Shown: positions 16,243 through 25,311 of the stretch, one piece after another | How positions within the stretch are numbered: the stretch's first letter is position 1 | How the letters are laid out: every line of letters starts with the position of its first letter | Assembly (NCBI GenBank): GCA_963724435.1 | Contig: CAVRUN010000005.1 | Span: 496,001 to 560,000 of the forward strand | From: AP-15 sp963724435 | Lineage (GTDB): Bacteria > Pseudomonadota > Alphaproteobacteria > ATCC43930 > CGMCC-115725 | Length of the DNA stretch: 64,000 nt | Direction: 5' to 3' | The notes under the pieces: model-generated | Database searches by the model: none | Seen by the model: the letters and a program-made list of their open reading frames with translations, nothing else | Told to the model about the DNA's origin: nothing | Position numbers and translations under genes: made by a program

Positions 16243-16740
16243 ATGCCACCAAGCAACAATGAGGAATTTGGGCGCACCACAGTGTCTGCAGCGCGCCAAC
16301 CGAATTTGACGGATTGCAACTGCCTCGCGGTGCGCCAAGCCGCGCGCTACGTAACCCAGCTTTACGACCGCTATCTCGCCCAGGCGGGTTTGCGCACCAG
16401 CCAATATGGCATCCTTGCCCGGCTAAAGCGGCTAGGGCCGATGACGATCAACGAACTAGCAGCCGAGCTCGTCATGGACCGCACGACGCTCGGCCGCAAT
16501 ATCCGGCCGCTTGAACGCGACGGTCTGATCACGATAACCCCCGGCCGCTCGGACCGGCGCATCAAGGAGTTGCGGCTGACCGAGGCAGGTGAAGCGCGCC
16601 ATCAGGAAGCGCGGCGGGCCTGGGTCGAAGCCCAGGGCAATTTCGAGGCCGGGTTCGGTCTCGAACGCGCGGCCGAGTTGCGCGGCCTGCTGCGCGCCCT
16701 CGTCGACAGCGGATTGCTGCCGAGCGACGAACTCTCGTGA
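16243..16740 (+). CDS. MarR-family transcriptional regulator
   Basis: The 165-residue protein is a winged-helix MarR regulator. It has a dimerisation helix NCLAVRQAARYVTQLYDRYL, then LRTSQYGILARL, the recognition region MTINELAAELVMDRTTLGRN and the wing ITPGRSDRRIKELRLTEAG. Such proteins bind palindromes as dimers and often respond to phenolic or other small ligands. Its stop is only 14 bp from the convergent asparaginase stop, and its promoter faces ahcY. No ribosome binding site is obvious before the ATG at 16243, and a GTG at 16282 is a possible alternative start. The target genes are not certain. Confidence 0.88.
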   Translation: MPPSNNEEFGRTTVSAARQPNLTDCNCLAVRQAARYVTQLYDRYLAQAGLRTSQYGILARLKRLGPMTINELAAELVMDRTTLGRNIRPLERDGLITITPGRSDRRIKELRLTEAGEARHQEARRAWVEAQGNFEAGFGLERAAELRGLLRALVDSGLLPSDELS

Positions 16741-16754
16741 CTGCGTACATCAAC

Positions 16755-17768
16755 TCAGCACGACTGGAACAGCTGCTGGATGGCGGCGCGGTCGGTGGTC
16801 GTCGTCAATGCCAGCATTAGCAGGATGCGCGCCTTTTGCGGGCTCAAATCCTCGCCGGCGACGATGCCCGACTCGCGCAGGCGGCGGCGCGGCGCGACCC
16901 GGCCGCTCGCAGCGCGGCTGCATTGCACGACAACAACACCGGCCTTGAGAGCGCGCTCGAACGCCGCGCGCTGATCCGGGGTCGGGCTGCCTGGCGCGAA
17001 GCCGGCCGAAATCAAACCCCGCGCGCCGGCCGCGACTGCAGCATCGACCAGCGCTCCATCGGCGCCGGCGTAAGAGTAGATGATGTCAACCCGCGGCAAG
17101 GGTTGTTTGAGATCGCTTGTCGCAAACGGACCATCGGGCATATGAGCGCCCAATGGCGCCCGGTAGAAATGCACCCCGTCGCCGTCGACATGGCCGAGCG
17201 AGCCAAAATCGAACGACCGGAAGGTCTGCACCCGATACGTCGAGGTTTTGACGACGTCGCGCGCGGTATTAATCTCGTCATTAAGGAGGACTAGCACACC
17301 CTTGCCACGCGTCGCCGCTGAGCCGGCGACGCGCAACGCGTTGACCAAGTTCATGCCGGCATCGGTGCCGAGCGCGCTCGCCGGCCGCTGCGCGCCGACC
17401 AGCACCACCGGTTGACTCACGGCGAGCGTCAGGTTGAGAAAAAACGCGGTCTCTTCCAGAGTGGCAGTGCCGTGGGTAATGACAAAACCGGCGGTGGCGG
17501 GCTCGTCACGCGCGATCTTGTGGATGAGCGCGCGCAGTTCGAGCCATTCGGTCGGGCCGATGTCGGTGCTGCCGACTTGGCGTATCGTGACCGGAACCGT
17601 ATCAGCGACGAGCCGGGTTTCCGGGAAGCGGTCGAGCAGCGCTTCGGCCGAGAGCTTCTGTCCGAAATCGGGATAATCGAGGACGTCGAGGCTAGACGCA
17701 CCGAGCGAGGATATCGTACCGCCGGTACCGATCACCGCAACGCGGGGAAGGGACGCCGGCATCGTCAC
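16755..17768 (-). CDS. Asparaginase, type II family
   Basis: The 337-residue protein has both asparaginase signatures: VIGTGGTISS near the N-terminus (catalytic Thr) and THGTATLEETAF (second Thr, with Glu). VGAQRPASALGTDAGMN follows, as in the family. It hydrolyses L-asparagine, and perhaps glutamine, to the acid and ammonia. There is no clear signal peptide, so it is probably cytoplasmic. The GTG start at 17768 overlaps the TGA of the 59-residue gene upstream (GTGA); an ATG at 17762 is the alternative start. As the last gene of the liv-type operon, it suggests that the transporter brings in amino-acid-like or amide substrates. Confidence 0.9.
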   Translation of the reverse strand: MTMPASLPRVAVIGTGGTISSLGASSLDVLDYPDFGQKLSAEALLDRFPETRLVADTVPVTIRQVGSTDIGPTEWLELRALIHKIARDEPATAGFVITHGTATLEETAFFLNLTLAVSQPVVLVGAQRPASALGTDAGMNLVNALRVAGSAATRGKGVLVLLNDEINTARDVVKTSTYRVQTFRSFDFGSLGHVDGDGVHFYRAPLGAHMPDGPFATSDLKQPLPRVDIIYSYAGADGALVDAAVAAGARGLISAGFAPGSPTPDQRAAFERALKAGVVVVQCSRAASGRVAPRRRLRESGIVAGEDLSPQKARILLMLALTTTTDRAAIQQLFQSC

Positions 17769-17944
17769 GCCTCAACCCAGTCGCCATCGCCGCGATGATC
17801 GGGGCCTTCATCGGTCGGTAATTCCACCGAGGCCGGATGCGACAAACGCTTGTGAACAATGATGTCGTTGCGAAACTTGGCGTCGTTGCGTCCCTCGGCG
17901 TCAAAGATCACCTCAAACCGGCTGACCGCCTCGGCTATAGCCAT
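17765..17944 (-). CDS. Conserved-looking small protein, 59 aa, unknown function
   Basis: The gene runs from an ATG at 17944, preceded by GAGGAGGAGCAGC, to a TGA at 17765. The translation (MAIAEAVSRFEVIFDAEGRN ... VEA) is acidic at its C-terminus and has the amino-acid mix of a folded cytosolic protein, with no membrane segment. The start overlaps the end of the nrtS-like gene and the stop overlaps the asparaginase GTG, so it is translationally coupled on both sides. I do not recognise a family. The strong ribosome binding site and the coupling make a real gene likely, perhaps an accessory or regulatory subunit of a neighbour. Confidence 0.65.
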   Translation of the reverse strand: MAIAEAVSRFEVIFDAEGRNDAKFRNDIIVHKRLSHPASVELPTDEGPDHRGDGDWVEA

Positions 17945-18233
17945 GCTGCTCCTCCTCGCGCCCGGCCGCCCGTCGCCTCTCGGCGCGCGCGGCGTAAACG
18001 CGAAACGATACCGCTCCGTAGGTACTGACGAAATACGGTACGCAATACGTCAGCGCCAGCTTGACAATGTCCAATTTCTGCGCGGTAAAGAGCCGGTCGC
18101 CTTGGTTGATCAGGTTAAGGATTGTGCCGACCACCAAAGCGACCATCAACGACCGGCGCGGCACCCCGCCACTCATTGCATAACGGCAGGCCAGCTTCCA
18201 GTACGATTGGTTAGCGTCGGCGGACGCGCTCAC
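17913..18233 (-). CDS. NrtS-like small membrane protein
   Basis: Starting with GTG at 18233 (overlapping the livF stop as GTGA) the 106-residue protein holds the NrtS core. This reads RRSLMVALVVGTILNLINQG, a short loop, and then KLALTYCVPYFVSTYGAVS, which makes two membrane helices. NrtS proteins were described as small nitrate/nitrite transporters in cyanobacteria and are annotated widely in bacteria. The polar C-terminal tail of about 30 residues overlaps the next gene. Its place in a liv-type operon ending with asparaginase may link it to nitrogen uptake, but that is inference. An internal ATG at residue 20 is another possible start. Confidence 0.72.
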   Translation of the reverse strand: MSASADANQSYWKLACRYAMSGGVPRRSLMVALVVGTILNLINQGDRLFTAQKLDIVKLALTYCVPYFVSTYGAVSFRVYAARAERRRAAGREEEQHGYSRGGQPV

Positions 18234-19024
18234 GACAGCCAGCGTTTGCGGCGCCGGTAATGTTTGAGGTCGCGATACGATTTGCGGGCGCCGGCCTCGT
18301 TGAGACCGAGGTAAAATTCCTTGATGTCGGAATTCTGGCGCAGCGCGTCGGCCGGACCTTCGAGAACGATGCGGCCGTTTTCCATGACGTAGCCGTGATC
18401 GGCAATATCGAGCGCCAACGCTGCGTTCTGCTCGACGAGCAAGATGGTCAGCCCGCGCTCTTCGCGTAGCCGGCGTATGATCCCGAAAATCTCGGCCACC
18501 AATAGCGGCGCCAAGCCCAGGGACGGTTCGTCTAGCAGGATCACCTTGGGGTCGCACATCAGGGCGCGGCCGATGACCAGCATCTGCTGCTCGCCGCCCG
18601 ACAGATAGCCCGATGCCTGATGACGACGCTCCTTTAATACCGGGAAGGTCTCGAAAATGCCGTCGATTGCCTCTCGCACGCGATTGAAATCGCGGCGGGT
18701 ATGCGCTCCGGCCACGAGGTTTTCCTCGACCGTCAGGTTTTCGAAAACCCGCCTGCCCTCGAATACTTGAGCAATGCCGCGCCGCACGACGTCATGCGGC
18801 GCTAACCGATCGAGCCGGTCGCCATCGAGTTCGACGGTCCCCTTCGTGACCTCGCCGCGCTCGCTGCGCAATAATCCCGAGATCGCTTTCAAGGTTGTCG
18901 TCTTGCCGGCTCCATTGGCGCCGAGCAGGGTCGTGATGCGGCCCTCCTCGGCGGTCAATGAAACGCCTTTCAGCACCAAGATGACGCCGTCGTAGACGAC
19001 CTCGATGTTGTTAAGTGCGAGCAC
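18230..19024 (-). CDS. livF: Branched-chain-type ABC transporter ATP-binding protein (LivF-like)
   Basis: The 264-residue ATPase has Walker A GANGAGKTTTLK (about 34-45), the signature YLSGGEQQM, Walker B VILLDEPSLGLAP and the H-loop region VEQNAALAL. The pattern MLALNNIEVVYDGVILVLKGVSL at the start is that of the LivF branch. It would pair with the LivG-type ATPase at 24289 to drive the permeases LivH and LivM. The C-terminal extension (KSYRDLKHYRRRKRW) is basic. The operon carries an acyl-CoA ligase, so the substrate may be an organic acid and not a branched-chain amino acid. Confidence 0.9.
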   Translation of the reverse strand: MLALNNIEVVYDGVILVLKGVSLTAEEGRITTLLGANGAGKTTTLKAISGLLRSERGEVTKGTVELDGDRLDRLAPHDVVRRGIAQVFEGRRVFENLTVEENLVAGAHTRRDFNRVREAIDGIFETFPVLKERRHQASGYLSGGEQQMLVIGRALMCDPKVILLDEPSLGLAPLLVAEIFGIIRRLREERGLTILLVEQNAALALDIADHGYVMENGRIVLEGPADALRQNSDIKEFYLGLNEAGARKSYRDLKHYRRRKRWLS

Positions 19025-19060
19025 GGCCAGCCTCGCGGGCTTGCCTTTCGGCCAAGCGCT

Positions 19061-20314
19061 CTACTCGGTCTTCTCCGCGGTCTTGACTGCGTTCCAAACT
19101 ACGTCGCGATAGGCGCGGAACCAATCCGTCGCCGGGACGAAGCCATTGCCTTTGACTGTGAAGACCTTGACCCAGCCGCCGCCTTCGTGATCCTCGGGGG
19201 TGATCTGCAAAGGCGGCACCAACCCGCCAAGCGTAAAGTCTTTGATTTGCTCGAAACCCTTCTTGACGTCGGTCCCGGTCGGCTGCTTGCCGTTGTTGGC
19301 TTTTAACGCATTGCGCAAAGCCTCGACTTGTACTGCCGCCTGCAAGAGTCCGCGATTATAGACGACGGTGTCGTCCATTGTTTCCGGCGCCGCCTTGCCT
19401 TCTTTCTTGTACATATCCCGGATTTGTTGGCGGACCGGGTAGTTGTCGCCGGCGCCGGCGAACTGGAGCGCGTTATAGCCCTGGGCGACACCCCATCCCC
19501 CGGCGGCCTTGATATCGGCCTCGGCGCCGGCCCAGACAAAGCCGAGCACCTTGGACAGCGGGTAACCGTTACGCTTCAGTTCCTTGATCGCCACCGAAGG
19601 CGAGCGTCCGAAGAGGTGAGCGAGGACGAAATCGGGATGGTAGCGCTGGGTTATGTCAATGACCTGCGCCCCCATTTCGACGCCCGGTGGCGGCACGGCG
19701 AAAGTGCGTAATTCAAACCCTTCCTGCTTCTGCAGGACTTCAATTACCGGCAGCGGTTCCTTGCCAGCGGGATTATCGTAATAGACATACGCGATCTTTT
19801 TGCCCTTTAGACTGCCACCGAGTTGATCCTTGGCAAATTTAACCGCCGCAGCGCCTTGCGAAAAGTAACTGGCTGCGACCGGGAAGAGATAGGGGTAGTG
19901 CTGCCCGTCCGCTGCCGCGGCAATGCCAAAGCCGGGTGTTGTATCGGTAATCTTGTCCTGCTCGAGCCTTTCGTTGAGCGCGTGCGTCTGCGGGGTACCG
20001 TATGTTGTCAAGACGACCGCACCCTGTTGCTTAAAGCGCTCATACGCCTCGACCGCCGGCGGCACCTTGTATTGCATATCGATTTCGGGGTGCTCGATCT
20101 TATAGCCGTCGATGCCGCCCTCTGAGTTGATCAAGTTGAAATAGTCGTGCATCGCCGGGCATAGCACCGTCCCGACAATCTGGGTCGCCCCGGTGCGGTC
20201 GCACATGACGCCATCGACGATTTTCTTGTCCTGGGCCATGGCCCCGGCGGTGAGCCCCAAACTAAACGTTGCGCCGACAGCAAGCGCCAGCCCATTCTTT
20301 AATAGGTAGGTCAT
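19061..20314 (-). CDS. ABC transporter substrate-binding protein, Leu/Ile/Val type
   Basis: The 417-residue protein starts with a signal peptide ending at about residue 27 (AGAMAQDKK) and continues as a type I periplasmic binding protein. GAQVIDITQRYHPDFVLAHL and VWAGAEADIKAAGGWG are typical of the Peripla_BP_6 group. GGAGG lies before the ATG at 20314. It should capture the ligand for LivH/LivM in the periplasm. Ligand identity cannot be read from sequence. Operon neighbours suggest an aromatic or aliphatic acid, or an amino-acid amide. Confidence 0.9.
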   Translation of the reverse strand: MTYLLKNGLALAVGATFSLGLTAGAMAQDKKIVDGVMCDRTGATQIVGTVLCPAMHDYFNLINSEGGIDGYKIEHPEIDMQYKVPPAVEAYERFKQQGAVVLTTYGTPQTHALNERLEQDKITDTTPGFGIAAAADGQHYPYLFPVAASYFSQGAAAVKFAKDQLGGSLKGKKIAYVYYDNPAGKEPLPVIEVLQKQEGFELRTFAVPPPGVEMGAQVIDITQRYHPDFVLAHLFGRSPSVAIKELKRNGYPLSKVLGFVWAGAEADIKAAGGWGVAQGYNALQFAGAGDNYPVRQQIRDMYKKEGKAAPETMDDTVVYNRGLLQAAVQVEALRNALKANNGKQPTGTDVKKGFEQIKDFTLGGLVPPLQITPEDHEGGGWVKVFTVKGNGFVPATDWFRAYRDVVWNAVKTAEKTE

Positions 20315-20339
20315 CTAGGTTTTTCCTCCATTGCCAAGG

Positions 20340-21407
20340 CTAATAGGAAAATGGCCATAGCCGAAAGTAATTTCGGACGTTACGCCATAGGCGAGCCAAG
20401 CCTTCCGGCTCGACGATCAAAAAGAAGATGATCAGAACCCCGAAGATCACCAGCCGCAGACTGGGAATGGTGCTGTGCAAGTCAGCCTGCGAAAAGAACA
20501 GACCGCCAAAAGATTGCAATCCCCAGCGCGTAACAATCGGCAGCAAGGTGACAAAAACAGCGCCAAAAATCGACCCAAGAACCGAACCGAGCCCACCGAT
20601 GATCACCATTGCCAGGTAATCGATCGAGACGTCGATCTGGAACTGCTCATAATTGGCGAGCCCCAAATAATAGCTTTCCAGAACGCCGGCCACCCCGGCG
20701 TAAAACGACGAGATTGCAAAGGCGTAGAGCTTGTACCGGAAGATATTGATGCCAATGATCTCGGCGGCGATGTCCTGGTCACGGATCGCAATAAAAGCGC
20801 GTCCGATACGGCTGCGAACCAAGTTCAATGTGGCGACAATCGCCAGCACCACGAAAAACATCAGGAATAGATAGATGCCTGCCTCGCTGGTGATCCGAAT
20901 ACCGAAGATCGACGGGCGCGGTATTTCGATCGAGGATTGCACGCCGCCCGATATCCACTGGACATGGTTGATCGTCCACTCGATGATCAGCTGCGCGGCG
21001 AGGGTGGCGATCGCCAGATAAATTCCCTTTATGCGCAACGACGGAATACCAACGATGATCCCGATCAGCGCCGCCATCAGGCCGCCCGCTGGGATTGTGA
21101 TCCAGAACGGCAGGCCAAGCCGCACGATCAAATTTGCCGCGGTATAGGCGCCCACCGACATAAAAGCGCCAGCGCCGATTGAGATTTGCCCGGTATAGCC
21201 GACGAGAATGTTGAGGCCGAGCGCGCCGACAATCGCGATCAGGCACAGATTGAGCAGCGAGATGTAGTAAACAGAAAAGGCTAACGGCGCTACGACAATA
21301 AACAGGCCGGCGAAAGCCGCTACCGCCCAACGGGCAATCGGCAGCGGAAACAGCGACATATCCGCGGCGTAACTGGTCTTGTAGACGCCGGCTTCGCGAT
21401 GAAACAT
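20340..21407 (-). CDS. livM: Branched-chain-type ABC transporter permease (LivM-like)
   Basis: The 355-residue membrane protein has about ten helices and the LivM signature regions LGLNILVGYTGQISIGAGAF and GRAFIAIRDQDIAAEIIGI (EAA-type loop). It forms the translocation pore with LivH. Its start at 21407 lies 16 bp after livH and its end lies 25 bp before the binding protein, so the genes are one transcription unit. AAGGCGGGA precedes the ATG. Confidence 0.92.
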   Translation of the reverse strand: MFHREAGVYKTSYAADMSLFPLPIARWAVAAFAGLFIVVAPLAFSVYYISLLNLCLIAIVGALGLNILVGYTGQISIGAGAFMSVGAYTAANLIVRLGLPFWITIPAGGLMAALIGIIVGIPSLRIKGIYLAIATLAAQLIIEWTINHVQWISGGVQSSIEIPRPSIFGIRITSEAGIYLFLMFFVVLAIVATLNLVRSRIGRAFIAIRDQDIAAEIIGINIFRYKLYAFAISSFYAGVAGVLESYYLGLANYEQFQIDVSIDYLAMVIIGGLGSVLGSIFGAVFVTLLPIVTRWGLQSFGGLFFSQADLHSTIPSLRLVIFGVLIIFFLIVEPEGLARLWRNVRNYFRLWPFSY

Positions 21408-21423
21408 TCGTTCCCGCCTTCGT

Positions 21424-22323
21424 CTAAACGCGCTCGATCCGCCGGCGCCCGAAAATGCCTTCGGGCCGGATCATTAGCACCGCAATCATCAGAACGTACG
21501 GGGCGAAATCCTTGGTGCCGCCGCCGACGAGGGGATCGAGATAGCCCGCGGCCAGGTTCTCGACAACGCCGACAATCAGACCGCCGAGGACGGCGCCAAC
21601 GATCGAGTCGAGTCCGCCAAGGATCACCACCGGGAAAACCTTCAGCCCTACCAGAGCAAGCTGGTTATCGACCCCGAGCATCGCCCCCCAGACAATGCCG
21701 CCCAATGCCGAGACTATCCCAGCGAGCGCCCAGGCGAAGGCGAAATAGCGCTGGACATTGATCCCCATCGCCATTGCGACTTGCTGGTTGTCGGCGACGG
21801 AACGCATTGCGATGCCCATCCGGCTTTTGAGAAAAAACCAGCTAAAGGCGGACAAGAAAACGATGCTTACGCCGGCGCCGACAAGCTGGACGCGCGGCAG
21901 CATCACCGGGCCGAGAAAGAATGGGGTGTCGCCGATCGGAATCACGATCGCCTGGGTCCCAGCGCCGAATATCAGGACGGCGAGACCCCGAAGCACTGCC
22001 GCAAGGCCGATCGTCGCCATGACGACAGCAATGATTGGGCGGCCGATTAGCGGGCGCAGCACAGCGCGCTCGATGCCAAAGCCGAGCGCCACCATACCGC
22101 CTATCGACACTAGTGCAGCGACCCAAAAGGGCAGCCCGGCCATTGCCGCAGCGCCCGCAGCAATAAAACCCGCGAACATGACAAATTCGCCTTGGGCGAA
22201 GTTGATCGCGTCAGTGGCCTTGTAGATCAATACAAATCCAAGCGCGATCAGCGAGTACATCAGCCCGATCAGCACACCGTTCGTTAGCAGGACAAGGGTA
22301 AATTGCCAATCAATCCCCAGCAT
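21424..22323 (-). CDS. livH: Branched-chain-type ABC transporter permease (LivH-like)
   Basis: The 299-residue permease has GVLIGLMYSLIALGFVLIYK and INFAQGEFVMFAG at its N-terminus and the conserved MRSVADNQQVAMAMGIN cytoplasmic loop, all typical of LivH. It starts 9 bp after the end of the acyl-CoA ligase gene with a weak ribosome binding site, so translation may depend on coupling. Frameshifting of the upstream ligase could therefore affect livH expression if the frameshift is real. Confidence 0.92.
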   Translation of the reverse strand: MLGIDWQFTLVLLTNGVLIGLMYSLIALGFVLIYKATDAINFAQGEFVMFAGFIAAGAAAMAGLPFWVAALVSIGGMVALGFGIERAVLRPLIGRPIIAVVMATIGLAAVLRGLAVLIFGAGTQAIVIPIGDTPFFLGPVMLPRVQLVGAGVSIVFLSAFSWFFLKSRMGIAMRSVADNQQVAMAMGINVQRYFAFAWALAGIVSALGGIVWGAMLGVDNQLALVGLKVFPVVILGGLDSIVGAVLGGLIVGVVENLAAGYLDPLVGGGTKDFAPYVLMIAVLMIRPEGIFGRRRIERV

Positions 22324-22332
22324 CGATCTTGC

Positions 22333-24292
22333 TCAGGCGTAAGCTGGGACGCGCGTCGGCATTTCGTCGCCGGGGATCGTGTCAATCGCCAGGCGGGTTT
22401 CGAGCCGCCCCTTGCGGCCATCCTCATAGGTGATTTCGGTGGCGAGTTCGACTTCGCCCGCGCCGCCATAAAGAGCTTCGACCGCCGCCGTATATTTTTC
22501 GGCGATAAAGCGCCGGCGCACTTTGCGGGTACGGGTAATCTCGTTGTCGTCGGCGTCAAATTCCTTGCCGAGCAGCATAAAGCGGCGAATGCGCGCGGCG
22601 ATCGGCAAGCTTGCGTTGCAGCGCCCGATTTCCTCGGCGATCAACCGACGGATTTCGGGCTTGGCGCTCAGATCCTGGAACGAGGTGTAGGCGAGGTTGT
22701 GCCGTTCGGCCCAGTTGCCGACCGTGCCGAGATCGATCGCGATCATCGCGGCGACAAACGGGCGCTGATCGCCAAAGGCCACTGCCTCGGCGATGTACGG
22801 GCTGTATTTGAGTTTATTTTCGATGAATTGCGGCGCGAACGCAGTCCCGTCGGCGAGCTTGCCGACATCGCGCGCGCGGTCGACGACGACAAGATGCCCG
22901 CGGCGATCGACATAGCCGCAATCGCCGGTGCGAAACCAGCCCTCGGCATCGACGGCCTCGCGGGTGGCGTCGGGCTGCTTGTAGTAGCCGCGAAACACCG
23001 CCGCCGAGCGAACCATCACTTCGCCGGTGTCGCCAATGCGAATTTCGCTGCCCGGAATGGCTGGGCCGACGCTGTCGGGGTCAACTTCGCCATCACGCTG
23101 CAGGGCGGCCAGCCCCGACAATTCGGTCGAGCCCCAGACCTGCTTCAAATTCACCCCGAAGGCACGAAAAAACCGGAACGTATCGGCGCCGAGCGGCGCG
23201 CCGCCGGTATAGGCCCAGCGCGCTCGGCTGAGGCCGAGTTGGTCGCGCACCGGGCGGTACACCATCATTTCGCCGATCGTCAGCCCAAGGCGCTGCGCCA
23301 GTGACGGGTTTTCCCCGGCGCCCCGCGCGGCTTCGACCCGCTCGGCGAGACCGCGGAAGAATTCGAAGGTTCGGCGCTTGATCGGCGAGGCATCGGCGGT
23401 GCGTATCCGCAATTGGGTCAGCAAGTTCTCCCAGATGCGCGGCGGCGCCAATGCTACGGTCGGACCAAGCTCCCGCAGGTCGCGCTGCACTGTCTCCGGG
23501 CGTTCTGGACAGTTGCAGGCAAAGCCGACGAGCAATGTCAGCACCAGCGAAAACAACGAATTCGCCGATCCATGCCATCGGCAGGTAGGAGAGGATGTTG
23601 TCGGTCGGGCGGATGTCCTCGGCGGCGACAAAACCCTTTGCCGCGGCCAACAGATTGGCGTGCGACAGCATCACCCCTTTGGGGTTCCCGGTGGTTCCGG
23701 AGGTATAGGTCAGTAACGCGACGTCCTCGGCAGATCCCTTTTCGATCTCGCCCTCGACATAGCCCGGATGCAAGACGCCGAACTCGCGGCCGTCTACCTG
23801 AACCTGGTCAAAGGCTTTGAGCCCAGCCGCCGGGTAATGGCGCATGCCGCGCGGGTCGTCGTACACAACCAGTTCGAGCGAGGGCAGCCGCGCCCGCAAC
23901 GACAGAATCTTATCGACCTGCTCTTGGTCTTCCGCCACCACCACGCGGGTTTCGGCATGGTCGAGCACATAGGCCATTTCAGTCGCAATCGCGTCCTGAT
24001 AAATCGGCACAGCAACGCCGCCAAGGCATTGCGCCGCCAGCTGCGCCCAGTAAAGCCGCGGGCGGTTGTCGCCGATCACCGCCAGCTTGTCGCCGCGCCG
24101 AAATCCACGGGCGGCAAGCCCAAGCGCAAAGTCGCGGACCTCGCGGTTGTATTCAGCCCAGGTAAAGGTCTGCCAGATGCCCAGCGTTTTTTCGCGGATC
24201 GCCGGCCGGGCGGCCATTGTCGTCGCGTTGCGGCGCAGCAGGCGCGGCAATGTTTCGGGTTCGGCGCGGGAGGAAGTGCGGTCGCCGCTCAC
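22333..24292 (-). pseudogene. Long-chain-type acyl-CoA ligase (AMP-binding) with one frameshift
   Basis: Read from the ATG at 24292, the protein is a normal AMP-dependent acyl-CoA synthetase (FAWEYNREV-like start region, LTYTSGTTGNPKGVMLSHAN P-loop, SYLPMAWIGEF). It then leaves frame at 23551-23557. The correct continuation (FSLVLTLLVGFACN, later GWFRTGDCGYVD and the ARDVGKL region) is in the next frame and ends at 22333. Deleting one base from the GTTGTTTT run restores a single frame of about 650 codons, the usual length. It overlaps livG by ATGA and is 9 bp from livH. It would activate an imported acid to its CoA thioester. Whether the frameshift is biological or a sequencing error cannot be decided here. 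Confidence 0.85.
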
Positions 24293-25119
24293 TCTGCCGC
24301 CTCCCTCGCGCGCTGCGCCCCGCCGCCGAGATAGGCGTGAATCACATCGGGATGCCGCTGGACTTCATCCGGGGTGCCGTCGGCGATCTTGCGGCCGTGA
24401 TCGAGCACCGCGACACGCTCTGAAATGTCCATGACCACCGCCATGTCGTGCTCGATCAGGATGATTGTCGTGCCCCATTCTCGGTTCACCTCGAGAATAA
24501 AGCGCGCCATGTCCTCCTTTTCTTCCTGGTTCATGCCACCCATCGGTTCGTCGAGCAGCAGCAGCTTGGGATCGAGCGCCAGCGCGCGGCCGAGTTCGAC
24601 CCGTTTTCTCAAGCCATAGGCAAGGCCGCTGGTCGGCTGCTTGCGCAAATCCTCGAGTTCGAGAAACTCGATAAGCTCCTCAACCCGGGCGCGATGGGCG
24701 ACTTCCTCGCGTTGCGCCAATCCCCAATACACGAAGGACGACAGCAGTCCGGCACGCATCCGGACATGCCGCCCGAGCATGATGTTGTCGAGCACCGTCA
24801 TGCCGCTGAACAGCGCAATGTTTTGAAAGGTGCGGGCGATACCGAGGGCCGCGATCCCCGAGGGCCGCGTTCCAGTGACATCCTTTCCCTCGAACCGAAT
24901 AGAGCCGCTGTCGGGCTGGTAAAATCCGCTGATAATATTGAGCAGCGAGGTCTTGCCGGCGCCGTTTGGGCCGATAATCGAAGTCAATCCGCCGCGGCGA
25001 ACGGTCAGTGAGATATCCTCGACCGCGCGCACCCCGCCGAAATGCTTTGATACCTCGGCGACCGCGAGCAGTGCGTCCCCATCTCCCGCAGCTCCGCGCT
25101 CTCTCAACGTGCTCGACAC
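24289..25119 (-). CDS. livG: Branched-chain-type ABC transporter ATP-binding protein (LivG-like)
   Basis: The 276-residue ATPase has Walker A GPNGAGKTSLLN, the LivG-specific GIARTFQNIALFSGMTVLDN region, Walker B LLLLDEPMGGMNQEEKE and the H-loop LIEHDMAVVMD. The frame begins with GTG at 25119; no strong ribosome binding site is visible, so the exact start is uncertain. It is the first gene of the nine-gene operon running down to 16755, and its stop overlaps the ligase start (ATGA). Confidence 0.91.
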   Translation of the reverse strand: MSSTLRERGAAGDGDALLAVAEVSKHFGGVRAVEDISLTVRRGGLTSIIGPNGAGKTSLLNIISGFYQPDSGSIRFEGKDVTGTRPSGIAALGIARTFQNIALFSGMTVLDNIMLGRHVRMRAGLLSSFVYWGLAQREEVAHRARVEELIEFLELEDLRKQPTSGLAYGLRKRVELGRALALDPKLLLLDEPMGGMNQEEKEDMARFILEVNREWGTTIILIEHDMAVVMDISERVAVLDHGRKIADGTPDEVQRHPDVIHAYLGGGAQRAREAAE

Positions 25120-25311
25120 GACACCGTCCGCATTTCCTCGTCTGCCCGCCGTTACCCATGCCGAGCGATTATGGCCGTCATGATGCAGACGCAGACCAAA
25201 GAATGCAATCGCTTAAGCAGCAATTTTGACGGTGTATTACCGGGGCTTGCCCGCGGCCCGGTCGCCGTGAAACGATCAACAGGTGAAATATCTCATCCTT
25301 AGTGGCTAAAG

